Positions 42,520 through 49,932 of a stretch of 64,000 bases of DNA are shown one piece after another. The stretch comes from Spirosoma linguale DSM 74. GTDB taxonomy: Bacteria > Bacteroidota > Bacteroidia > Cytophagales > Spirosomataceae. The DNA is taken from the NCBI GenBank assembly GCA_000024525.1, contig CP001769.1:7473001-7537000 (forward strand), in the 5' to 3' direction. The notes under the pieces were generated by a model. That model was given only the letters and a program-made list of their open reading frames with translations. It was not told the origin of the DNA and did no database searches. The number at the start of each line of letters is the position of its first letter. Within the stretch, counting starts at the first letter, position 1. Made by a program: the position numbers and the translations under genes.

Positions 42520-43425
42520 ATGACAGTTTTCGACGTACTTGTTGAGGCCGATAATCTTGTCGAAAGAAACGAGCTATCCAAAGCTTTGGAACTACTGATC
42601 AGACTGGGTGAAAAACGTCTTGGAAAAGACATATCTGATAGTCTGAAAAAGCTCCGGGATGAAGTAGACACATTAAAAAAAGAACCCCAGAATCAGGCTA
42701 CTGAGCTTGACTTAGAGGAGTTGTCAGAACTTACCAGAAGATATATAGACGACATAGAATACGTGTATAACGATGTCGGTTTAACAGAATCAAACCGATG
42801 GTTTGGTGAGAATGTAGAAAAGCTAAAGCGTTGGCTAACCAGATTGAATCGGTATGCAGATAGCGACATTGACGATGTTGACGATAACGAATTCAGCGCC
42901 GACAAAGAGTATCCAGCTAAAGAAACAGGTAAGAGAATTACTGTAACGCCCAGAAATAGTTCGACTCATAAAAGGGAAGAGAAGGAAAGTGATACTGGCA
43001 AACAGGCTGGGAAAAAGCGTTTAACTAAAGAGTCTATCGTACTAGTGTGTCTGGTAGTTTTTCTTATCGGTTATGTTTCAATAAAAGATAAAAAAAAGGT
43101 TTCAACTAGTATCTATTCTGAATTATTTGATGTGCCGGCAGATACAGATACTTTATCCTCTGAGGTGAATACTGCGAGCAGCGTAAAAGATGATACAGAT
43201 ACGTTATCTCAAAAACAGCCTGGGCTGTATCTGACGTGCGATGTTAAGTATGGACATTTGGTAACGCGAGACGTTATTACGATCATACCGTTCAATAAAC
43301 AAGTTCACAGGAGAGAAGAAGGCATTTATTATAGAGCTACAGATATTGTAAATGTCTTTACATTTTGTTCAGATCTAAATAAGGGTACCCGGTTAAGTAA
43401 TGTGTTAGTAGGAAATTGCCGATAA
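42520..43425 (+). CDS. Membrane-anchored protein with helical, effector-associated-domain-like N-terminus
   Basis: 301 residues. No family is recognised with certainty. Residues ~1-95 are helical and begin like effector-associated domains of Bacteroidota conflict proteins (DNLVERNELSKALELLIRLG, then SDSLKKLRDEVDTLKKE and LEELSELTRRYIDDIEYVYN). A charged linker (~110-168) leads to one transmembrane helix (~172-188, ESIVLVCLVVFLIGYVSI) and an extracytoplasmic C-terminal part with cysteines (GLYLTCDVKYG, NVFTFCSDL, VGNCR). Codon use is AT-rich like the next two genes. The following gene starts 10 bp downstream on the same strand, so they are an operon. The EAD-like reading is weak and is based only on local pattern. 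Confidence 0.5.
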   Translation: MTVFDVLVEADNLVERNELSKALELLIRLGEKRLGKDISDSLKKLRDEVDTLKKEPQNQATELDLEELSELTRRYIDDIEYVYNDVGLTESNRWFGENVEKLKRWLTRLNRYADSDIDDVDDNEFSADKEYPAKETGKRITVTPRNSSTHKREEKESDTGKQAGKKRLTKESIVLVCLVVFLIGYVSIKDKKKVSTSIYSELFDVPADTDTLSSEVNTASSVKDDTDTLSQKQPGLYLTCDVKYGHLVTRDVITIIPFNKQVHRREEGIYYRATDIVNVFTFCSDLNKGTRLSNVLVGNCR

Positions 43426-43435
43426 ATAATATATC

Positions 43436-44047
43436 ATGAAACATAATTGGATTTTCATCTTTTGTCTATTGTTATTTTCTGAAAGTTTGAGCGCTCAGAA
43501 TAGGGGAATGTCTGCTCAGGATATGGAAAAGTCAATAAAAGAGTTAACTGCTAAAGTTAATTATCTATCAAAGCGAAGGCCGCTTATCGAAAGCAGGGGG
43601 AAAACTAAATTACAGAAAGTGATTCTGAATACGAGCGAATATGGCGAAGCTTACATTGGGTTTCCATACATTCCTAAAACTAACCCGGCTAAGCTGAAAG
43701 CAGGCTCTTTGATGAGCGTTTCGGTAGATGGGAGTACTTATAAGATGACTGAAGAAATCAATGACAAAAAAGTTGTTGGTGTTTTAATCGAAGAACCTAT
43801 TGGGAAAACAGGTAAAAAAGAGTACTATATCGCCATGAGTGGTAAAGTAAAGGTCAGGGTCGTTTGCCGTAATGATGACAGCAAAATAATGGCTGGCGAT
43901 CCACTCGTATCATCAGATGCACCGGGCATTGCCGTTAAAGCCAAACCAGCAGATATACTTTCTGGCTGTGTTATTGGTAAAGCGTTAGAGCCTTTCAAAA
44001 ACTGTTATAGTGAAGACGTTATAATGGTTCTTCTCAATCAAAGATGA
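43436..44047 (+). CDS. Secreted protein with tail-fibre-like beta domain
   Basis: 203 residues: a signal peptide (HNWIFIFCLLLFSESLSAQ), a short coiled coil (MEKSIKELTAKVNYLSK, ~31-47) and a beta-rich region whose end (SGKVKVRVVCRNDDSKIMAG, DPLVSSDAPGIAVKAK, GCVIGKALEP) resembles the GDxLxSSxxPGxAxKA...GxVIGKALE segment of phage tail fibres and related surface proteins. The coiled coil plus beta domain suggests a trimeric secreted or surface protein. It is in an operon with the membrane protein upstream and convergent (12 bp) to the TIR gene. Function unknown. Confidence 0.6.
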   Translation: MKHNWIFIFCLLLFSESLSAQNRGMSAQDMEKSIKELTAKVNYLSKRRPLIESRGKTKLQKVILNTSEYGEAYIGFPYIPKTNPAKLKAGSLMSVSVDGSTYKMTEEINDKKVVGVLIEEPIGKTGKKEYYIAMSGKVKVRVVCRNDDSKIMAGDPLVSSDAPGIAVKAKPADILSGCVIGKALEPFKNCYSEDVIMVLLNQR

Positions 44048-44059
44048 TTTGTTGAAAGT

Positions 44060-44842
44060 CTATTTACGTGATGTCGTTGAGGCAAGTATAGTGTCCCCAT
44101 CCCTTACCTGGCAATCGAATAGCGTCTGATTTAACTCCAGTTGTTGTGAGTTGTATTTTAGAATAAATATGTATTCGTAATCGCGGTCGAGCGTTTCATT
44201 CTTTATCAATTCATCTAGTAGCTCCTTTACCGTAGATGATGATGGCGCTTCTATGTCGAACTCCTGGCCGCTGACACCACTTCTCAAAATAAATTTTATA
44301 GACTTTTTATTATTGACAAAGTTGAGTTTTTCTTTATCGGAGAATTTTTTCTTGATAATTTTCTTCAGCTCTCTTACAATATTGGTGAAGGCTTCATCCG
44401 TATCATTCCAGTGTTTACTCACTACCGGTTTCATATCTGTTGGTAAGCCATGAATACTTTCAAACGGTGCGCCCTCCCAGTCGCATTCCCTTAAAATTAC
44501 GGGTACTACGGTGCAGTGCCCTTGGTTATGCCGCTCTACGGATTTTATTACTTCATTTTTATAGCAATAGTCCGAAGCGATAAAGTCAGCACTTACAAAA
44601 AAGATAACAATGTCTGCATTGGTCAGATTCTTGTCAATCGCATTCTCAAAATTCTGCCCTGATAAAATCTTTCGATCATGCCATTCTTCGATCAAACCTT
44701 TTCGTTTTAATCCGGCCATGTGTACTTCAAACCGTTCACGCAACTCTTCATCCCGGTGCGAATAGGAATAAAAAATATTAACTTTTCTCTCTTCCAGTTT
44801 TATTTCTCTCTTATCAGTAGAGTTAGTGCTTTGAGTTTTCAT
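44060..44842 (-). CDS. TIR domain fused to C-terminal ubiquitin-like domain
   Basis: 260 residues from the ATG at 44842 (an in-frame TTG at 44863 is less likely). Residues ~21-165 are a bacterial TIR domain: VNIFYSYSHRDEELRERFEV, GLIEEWHDRKILSGQNFENA, ADIVIFFVSADFIASDYCY and the conserved glutamate E97 (SDYCYKNEV), the position of the NADase glutamate; PVILRECDWEGAPF follows. Residues ~180-258 look like a ubiquitin-like beta-grasp (YukD/UBL-type): IKFILRSGVSGQEFDIEAP, STVKELLDELI, YIFILKYNSQQLELNQTLFD and VRDGDTILAS. TIR proteins of bacteria typically act in immunity or signalling by NAD+ cleavage. It is in an AT-rich islet and convergent to two genes of unknown function. Confidence 0.85.
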   Translation of the reverse strand: MKTQSTNSTDKREIKLEERKVNIFYSYSHRDEELRERFEVHMAGLKRKGLIEEWHDRKILSGQNFENAIDKNLTNADIVIFFVSADFIASDYCYKNEVIKSVERHNQGHCTVVPVILRECDWEGAPFESIHGLPTDMKPVVSKHWNDTDEAFTNIVRELKKIIKKKFSDKEKLNFVNNKKSIKFILRSGVSGQEFDIEAPSSSTVKELLDELIKNETLDRDYEYIFILKYNSQQLELNQTLFDCQVRDGDTILASTTSRK

Positions 44843-45025
44843 AAGATATATTCGGTATAACAAAAAGCTGTTTTAAGATACCATTTCATAGAAATGGTTA
44901 AGCGTTAAAATGCGAAGGGGAATTTTCTACTAATTAAAGAAATACAATCATATTGATGAGCGGAGTGGTATAAATTATATGGTTTTTTTAGAAGAATAGA
45001 TACTCGGTTTAGATCTCCCAACGTA

Positions 45026-45060
45026 TAATGCCCGATACTGTTAAACAGCACCGGGCATTA
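45026..45060. terminator. Hairpin terminator between TIR-UBL gene and next gene
   Basis: Stem TAATGCCCG (45026-45034) with CGGGCATTA (45052-45060), with an inner stem CTGTT/AACAG, followed on the plus strand by TTAATTTTTAG. It lies in the 277-bp gap 44843-45119; otherwise that gap shows nothing but AT-rich sequence. Confidence 0.55.
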
Positions 45061-45119
45061 TTAATTTTTAGTTGTAGCAATTATACCGGGTTTATCGGCC
45101 TGTGTTACTATAAATAAAA

Positions 45120-45569
45120 CTAATTCATCTCTTTAATCGAGAGCCAGTAGAGCCCGGCAAAGATTACACTGAAAAAGGCTCCAAACGAGGTGTTCAAGGC
45201 TCCTACACCTGCCAGCACAATCGGGAGAATAAGACCAATGGCAATGCCCGCTACATAAATCCAGAAACCAATCTTACGTAACCGAAACATCAGTATGGCT
45301 CCGATGAGCGTCAGCAGCGAGTACGCGAACTGGGCGATGGCAAGCGACTTGATTTCGTCCGGATCGCCGGGTGCGGGAGCGTCGGACGAGCGGTCTTCGA
45401 AGTATTGTTTGGGAGCGTCTTTCTTCTTCGCCGGGTCGGGCTTTGATTCAACGTACGTTGTTTCGGCCACGGCATCGGCTTGCACGAACGAAACGGTCGA
45501 ATCGATCAGGCCCCAGCCGCAGCTAAGGAAGGTAAGAATGCACAGAAGTGTTAACAATTGGGAACGCAT
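45120..45569 (-). CDS. Hypothetical membrane protein
   Basis: 149 residues. The N-terminus is a signal peptide or first helix (SQLLTLLCILTFLSCGWGLI), followed by a charged periplasmic loop (~40-72, rich in K, D and P) and three hydrophobic segments (~77-95 AIAQFAYSLLTLIGAILMF, ~100-120 and ~125-143). No family was recognised. The base composition is back to the genome average, so it lies outside the AT-rich islet. It is divergent from the SCP2-like gene. Confidence 0.65.
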   Translation of the reverse strand: MRSQLLTLLCILTFLSCGWGLIDSTVSFVQADAVAETTYVESKPDPAKKKDAPKQYFEDRSSDAPAPGDPDEIKSLAIAQFAYSLLTLIGAILMFRLRKIGFWIYVAGIAIGLILPIVLAGVGALNTSFGAFFSVIFAGLYWLSIKEMN

Positions 45570-45671
45570 GGGCAGGGGATAATGCGGTATTCCGGAGGAT
45601 GCCGCTTTGTGTTTGTATAAAAGGCAGGTTTCCTTTTGCTACGGCGTACCGGCCGCGCTCTAAAAAAACCT

Positions 45672-45679
45672 TATTTTCG
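45672..45679 (+). promoter_or_regulatory. -7 promoter-like element (TATTTTCG)
   Basis: Similar to TAnnTTTG with C for the second-last T, 38 bp before the SCP2 start codon. The same TTCG variant occurs at the Crp/Fnr-dependent promoters at 6.0 and 6.9 kb. Confidence 0.4.
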
Positions 45680-45716
45680 CGGCTGAGTTTCTTTATGACA
45701 ACGAAATCCAAATCCG

Positions 45717-46013
45717 ATGACTCTGCAAGAACTAACCGAGCAAATTCGGTCCAAAGTTACACATGCCGACAACATTAACGCTACGGTTAAGATTGTCACC
45801 GATCAGGGACCAATTTTTATCGATGCTACGCAATCGCCGGCAACGGTCTCAAATGTAGATAAGCCAGCCGACTGCGATTTGCAGGTAAGCATCGACAACC
45901 TCGTGAAAATGGGTACCGGCGACCTCAATCCGATGATGGCCGTTATGTCCGGCAAACTCAAAATAAAAGGCGACATGGGTATCGCCATGAAAATGGGCCA
46001 GGTGATGGGGTAA
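45717..46013 (+). CDS. SCP2 sterol-binding-domain protein
   Basis: 98 residues, a single SCP2-fold domain: TLQELTEQIRSKV at the N-terminus, DCDLQVSIDNLVKMGTGDLN in the middle and the typical GKLKIKGDMGIAMKMGQVMG at the end. The fold makes a hydrophobic tunnel for lipids; stand-alone bacterial versions probably bind lipids or acyl compounds in the cytoplasm. It is a single gene. Confidence 0.9.
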   Translation: MTLQELTEQIRSKVTHADNINATVKIVTDQGPIFIDATQSPATVSNVDKPADCDLQVSIDNLVKMGTGDLNPMMAVMSGKLKIKGDMGIAMKMGQVMG

Positions 46014-46019
46014 AATTCA

Positions 46020-46168
46020 ATGATGAATGAGTGAGTGTTCAATGAGTGAATAAACGTGGTTAATGGTGTAGTAAATCAGTAGTACAGTTAGCATGAAGAC
46101 TTACTACAATTTATGACGCTGTTCCCCCGATTATTCACTCATTCGCTCATTCATAATTCACTCATTGA
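46020..46168. repeat. Inverted repeat of ATGAATGAGTGA-like units
   Basis: AATGATGAATGAGTGAGTG and AATGAGTGAATAA on the left face ATTATTCACTCATTCGCTCA and TTCATAATTCACTCATTGA on the right, an imperfect inverted repeat of iterated short units that fills the gap before the Gfo/Idh/MocA gene. Confidence 0.6.
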
Positions 46169-46170
46169 TT

Positions 46171-47601
46171 ATGCCTTCACGTCGTAAGTTTCTGGAAAAC
46201 AGTGCGCTGGCTGCGGCTGGTTTTTATATCGTTCCCCGGCATGTGCTGGGTGGAAAAGCTGCCGATGGGTCGCGTATTGTTGCCCCTTCCGATAAACTCA
46301 ATATTGCCGCTGTGGGTTGTGGTGGTAAGGCCGATGTGAATGTCCGGCTGGCGTACAACAACGGGTCCGACAACTTTGTGGCCCTCTGCGATGTCGACGA
46401 CCGGCAGGCTAAGAAATTCCGGGGGCAGTTTCCTAAAGCACCCTATTTCCAGGATTACCGCGAGATGTTCGACAAGGCGGGTAAGACGTTTGACGCCGTC
46501 ATTGTGAGCACCCCCGACCATATGCACGCGCCTATTGCGATGGCGGCCATGCAGATGGGCAAACATGTGTATGTCGAAAAACCGCTGACGCACGATATTT
46601 ACGAAGCCCGGATGCTGACGCAGGCGGCTGCGAAATATAAAGTCGTGACCCAGATGGGTAATCAGGGAAGCTCAGGCGATGCGACGCGCATCATCGAAAC
46701 GGCGATTCAAAAAAATGTCATTGGTCACGTGCATACCGTGTACTGCTGGACCAACCGACCGGTTTGGCCGCAGGGAGTAAAGTCACCGAAAGAAAAAGGG
46801 GAGTCGCAGCCAATACCTTCGGAAGTTAACTGGCCGCTCTGGCTGGGCACCGCGCCCACACGACCGTACCACGAAGCGTACATGCCTACCCGTTGGCGGG
46901 GCTACTGGGACTTTGGTACGGGTGCCCTCGGCGACATGGGGTGCCACTTCATGGATGTACCCTTCCGCGCCCTGAAGCTCAAATACCCTACATCGGTTGA
47001 ATGCAGCGTCGGCTCTGTTTATGCCGATTTCTTCCAGGAAGCCTTTTACGACGACAGTTGCCCGCCCTCGTCGGCCATCCACCTTACGTTCCCGTCCGAC
47101 GATAAGAAAGTAAAAGAGATCAAGTTTTCGTGGTTCGATGGTGGTATTCGGCCCCAACTGCCCGAAGGAATTGACTATAACGATGTGTTTCGGGAAATCG
47201 ACGGCGGTATGCTGTTCATTGGTACCAAAGGCATGCTGACGGGCGGTCTGTTCGGTAACAATCCTAAATTATTACCGGCAGATAAGTTCAGCGGGAAAGA
47301 GTTGCCTGCGCCCGAAAAGCCGCTTGTAGAAGGCAAAACCGAAGGCCACCAGCAGCAATGGGTGAAAGCCTGCAAGCAGGGATACGGCGCGTATACATCG
47401 TCATCGTTCGATCAATCCGGCCCGCTTACCGAAACCGTATTGATGGGTAATCTGGCCACGCGCTCTTACCTGGCCCGCGAAAATGGTAAGTTCACCGGCC
47501 GTAAAAAGCTCTTCTGGGATGGCAACAACATGAAAATTACCAATTACGACTACGCCAATCAGTTTGTGAAGCGGCAGTATAATGGTGGGTATAGCTTGTA
47601 G
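46171..47601 (+). CDS. Gfo/Idh/MocA-family oxidoreductase, Tat-exported
   Basis: 476 residues from the ATG at 46171 (a TTG two codons upstream is not needed). A Tat signal (PSRRKFLENSALAAAGFYIV) is followed by the NAD(P)-binding Rossmann domain (NIAAVGCGGKADVNVRLAYN, ALCDVDD), the EKP motif in VYVEKPLTHD and the second, substrate domain with GALGDMGCHFMDVPFRALKL. Exported members of the family work on sugars or sugar acids in the periplasm with tightly bound cofactor. Two more with Tat signals lie at 59 and 60-61 kb. Substrate unknown. Confidence 0.9.
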   Translation: MPSRRKFLENSALAAAGFYIVPRHVLGGKAADGSRIVAPSDKLNIAAVGCGGKADVNVRLAYNNGSDNFVALCDVDDRQAKKFRGQFPKAPYFQDYREMFDKAGKTFDAVIVSTPDHMHAPIAMAAMQMGKHVYVEKPLTHDIYEARMLTQAAAKYKVVTQMGNQGSSGDATRIIETAIQKNVIGHVHTVYCWTNRPVWPQGVKSPKEKGESQPIPSEVNWPLWLGTAPTRPYHEAYMPTRWRGYWDFGTGALGDMGCHFMDVPFRALKLKYPTSVECSVGSVYADFFQEAFYDDSCPPSSAIHLTFPSDDKKVKEIKFSWFDGGIRPQLPEGIDYNDVFREIDGGMLFIGTKGMLTGGLFGNNPKLLPADKFSGKELPAPEKPLVEGKTEGHQQQWVKACKQGYGAYTSSSFDQSGPLTETVLMGNLATRSYLARENGKFTGRKKLFWDGNNMKITNYDYANQFVKRQYNGGYSL

Positions 47602-47604
47602 TGT

Positions 47605-47725
47605 AATTGGTGAAGTGGTTGAATAGTGAAGTGGTGGAGTAGTGAACTGTAGTGTCAGTTTTACAGACTAGTATTACTATTGCCCTAACTGCACTACTCC
47701 ACCAACTCCACTAACCACTTGTTTA
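47605..47725. repeat. Imperfect inverted repeat after Gfo/Idh/MocA gene
   Basis: GTGAAGTGGTGGAGTAGTG on the left and CACTACTCCACCAACTCCAC on the right are inverted copies; similar GTGGAGTGGTGG units occur at 14163-14243. They fill most of the 166-bp gap. Confidence 0.6.
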
Positions 47726-47767
47726 TTAGCTAGTCGCCGTTTACATTAGTGGTGACTTCATTCGCTA

Positions 47768-49741
47768 ATGATACGCTTTCGCCACCTGATCTTGCCGCTC
47801 ATGATCGCTTGCCAGATACCCCTGCGGCTATCGGGGCAACCGCTGAGCAGGCAGCCTGTTGTGGTGTTGCCGGTTGTGGATGATAAACTCTCTCTACGAG
47901 GAACAATAGCGTCTTTGCAGGACTCGTCGCACAGCAAAACGATTGCGGATGTCATTCAATTGGCGAATACGGGCGCTTTTCAACCCATTACCTCCCCTGT
48001 GCCAAATTTTGGCATCATCACAGGCCTAAAAACGGCAACACCCCACTGGCTTCGGTTTCGGTTGAAAAATACGCTGAATGTACCCCAGGACTGGCTGGCC
48101 GAAATTGATTTCTGGTGCTTCGATGAACTTCAACTGTTTGTGGTCGATACACACAACCGGGTTTTGTCTACCTCACCAACCATAGGCTGGAAAACGCCCG
48201 CCCGGCAGCGCATAAAGAACAACCGACACTTCTGGTTTCCGTTTACCGTGCCGGCTGGTCAGGTTGTAACGGCCTATTTGCGCGTTGTCAAACATCGGGG
48301 TACACAGATTGTGCCTGTCGAACTTATTCGTGCATCGGCGTATGATTCGGTGGTGCAGGAAAGTTACTTGTTTTGGGGCGGGGTGCTGTTCACGCTGACT
48401 TTTATGGCGGTGATGAGCCTGATTTTCTTTCTGACCACCTTCGATCAGATCTATTCCCGTTACATTTTCTGTCTTCTGGGTCTTGTCGGGTTCTTCGTCA
48501 TCAACGATGGATTCCTGAATCAGTTTGGCTTTGCGGCCCAGTTCTGGATGCCCCGGCAGAACGTCTACTTCCTGTTCCCGCTGGTGTTATTCTATTCACA
48601 ACTAACGTTTGTCCGGCGGTTTCTTAGTTTATGGCGTACGCCTTCACATCGCTGGCACAGGATTAGTACTGTAGTGCTCTGGAGCGGGATTTTATGCCTG
48701 GTTGCCCTCACCGCCGAGTGGTTTACCCCCTTTACGCCCACCCTAGAGCTGGTGCTGGTGCGGCTGTTTTCTGCCCTTTACTGGCTGCCACTGCCGGTTA
48801 TTGTCGGGTATATTTGTATCAGTATCATCCGTCGATATCACGCTCAGGAAGCCTGGTTGTACCTGATCGCTATCTTGCCTTTTTACACCCTTAACCTGGC
48901 GCTGGTTTTTGCCAATTTCGGATTGCTGCCCACTTACGAACCGGTCTCGTGCTTCGCCTACTATGCACCAGCCGCTTTATTTGAGGTGTTGGTGTTGATG
49001 GTTGGTCTGGCCTACCGCTACAAGGTTGCCCGTGACCAGACAGAAAAGCTCATTAAAGAGCGTACTATTCAGCAGCAGCGAACGTTCGAAGCCGAAGTAC
49101 ATACACTGGCACTTCAGAACAATCTGCTGGTTGAAAAAGAGCGTATCGCCCGCGATTTACACGATAACGTAGGGGCACACCTGGCTTTCGTGGTCACCAA
49201 CCTGACGCACATCAGCGCTCAGGCGGAGAAGAAGCCTATTACAGACGGACAGCGCCTGGCGAGCCAGCTTCGTACCATCGTGACTCACACGCGGGAGGCC
49301 GTCAAACTCCTGCGGGAAACCATCTGGGCGATCAATCAGGAAAGTTTTACGGTGGAGGAATTTGCTGAGCGGCTCAATCAGTACATTAACCGCTATGTCC
49401 ACGAAACAGACGGCCTGCATGTCGATGTGCAGGTGTCTGGCTCACAGTCGTATAAGCTGAGCTCATCGCAGGTGTTGAACCTGTTTCGGATTGTGCAGGA
49501 AGCGCTCAACAATGTGCTCAAGCATGCTCAGGCGTCGCAGGCGACGGTCCAGCTGTTCGTTGAGGACGATGGCCATATCAACTTGCGCATCCACGACAAC
49601 GGGCAGGGTTTTAGCTGGACAGGCGAAGCCCTGGCCCCCCATCATTACGGTCTGCGAAATATGGAAACCCGCGCTCAGGAACTGGGCGGCACGTTCCGGA
49701 TTTTTGCCGAAGAAGGAACAACGGTGGAGGTTGCCGTGTAA
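47768..49741 (+). CDS. Sensor histidine kinase, 7TMR-DISM extracellular and 7TM with HisKA_3
   Basis: 657 residues: signal peptide (~1-24), a 7TMR-DISMED2-like periplasmic beta domain (~60-190, HWLRFRLKNTLNVPQDWLAE), seven transmembrane helices (~200-415), a coiled coil (~420-455) and a HisKA_3 dimerisation domain with the phosphoacceptor H465 (EKERIARDLHDNVGAHLAFV), then the ATPase with N box RIVQEALNNVLKHA, G1 DNGQGF and GLRNMETRAQELGG. It belongs to the NarL-type two-component group. No response-regulator gene is adjacent, so it is an orphan kinase here. The ligand of the DISM domain, usually a carbohydrate, is unknown. Confidence 0.92.
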   Translation: MIRFRHLILPLMIACQIPLRLSGQPLSRQPVVVLPVVDDKLSLRGTIASLQDSSHSKTIADVIQLANTGAFQPITSPVPNFGIITGLKTATPHWLRFRLKNTLNVPQDWLAEIDFWCFDELQLFVVDTHNRVLSTSPTIGWKTPARQRIKNNRHFWFPFTVPAGQVVTAYLRVVKHRGTQIVPVELIRASAYDSVVQESYLFWGGVLFTLTFMAVMSLIFFLTTFDQIYSRYIFCLLGLVGFFVINDGFLNQFGFAAQFWMPRQNVYFLFPLVLFYSQLTFVRRFLSLWRTPSHRWHRISTVVLWSGILCLVALTAEWFTPFTPTLELVLVRLFSALYWLPLPVIVGYICISIIRRYHAQEAWLYLIAILPFYTLNLALVFANFGLLPTYEPVSCFAYYAPAALFEVLVLMVGLAYRYKVARDQTEKLIKERTIQQQRTFEAEVHTLALQNNLLVEKERIARDLHDNVGAHLAFVVTNLTHISAQAEKKPITDGQRLASQLRTIVTHTREAVKLLRETIWAINQESFTVEEFAERLNQYINRYVHETDGLHVDVQVSGSQSYKLSSSQVLNLFRIVQEALNNVLKHAQASQATVQLFVEDDGHINLRIHDNGQGFSWTGEALAPHHYGLRNMETRAQELGGTFRIFAEEGTTVEVAV

Positions 49742-49769
49742 CCCAAATGTCTGAACCGCCTGAAAAAAT

Positions 49770-49840
49770 CGGGGTAATGCCGGGAGGGATAAACGCCATA
49801 TCTTCAAGATATGGCGTTTATCCCTCCCGGCATTACCCCG
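49770..49840. repeat. 71-bp perfect palindrome
   Basis: Arms 49770-49804 and 49806-49840 are perfectly complementary over 35 bp around a single central base (49805). It starts 28 bp after the histidine kinase stop codon. Possible terminator, although no T run adjoins. Confidence 0.92.
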
Positions 49841-49896
49841 TAATCAATTTGACTTTATCTTTCTCCCTGCCAACACATGCCGGGGTTATCCTGTTA

Positions 49897-49918
49897 GTTG
49901 AGTAAGTACTTACTCAAC
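49897..49918. promoter_or_regulatory. 22-bp perfect palindromic operator upstream of treZ
   Basis: The perfect dyad has the core GAGTAAGTACTTACTC, extended by GTT and AAC on the two sides, and ends 14 bp before the TreZ ATG. Its length and symmetry are typical of TetR-family operators. The regulator is not in the window. Confidence 0.6.
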
Positions 49919-49932
49919 AACCTGCTCAACCT

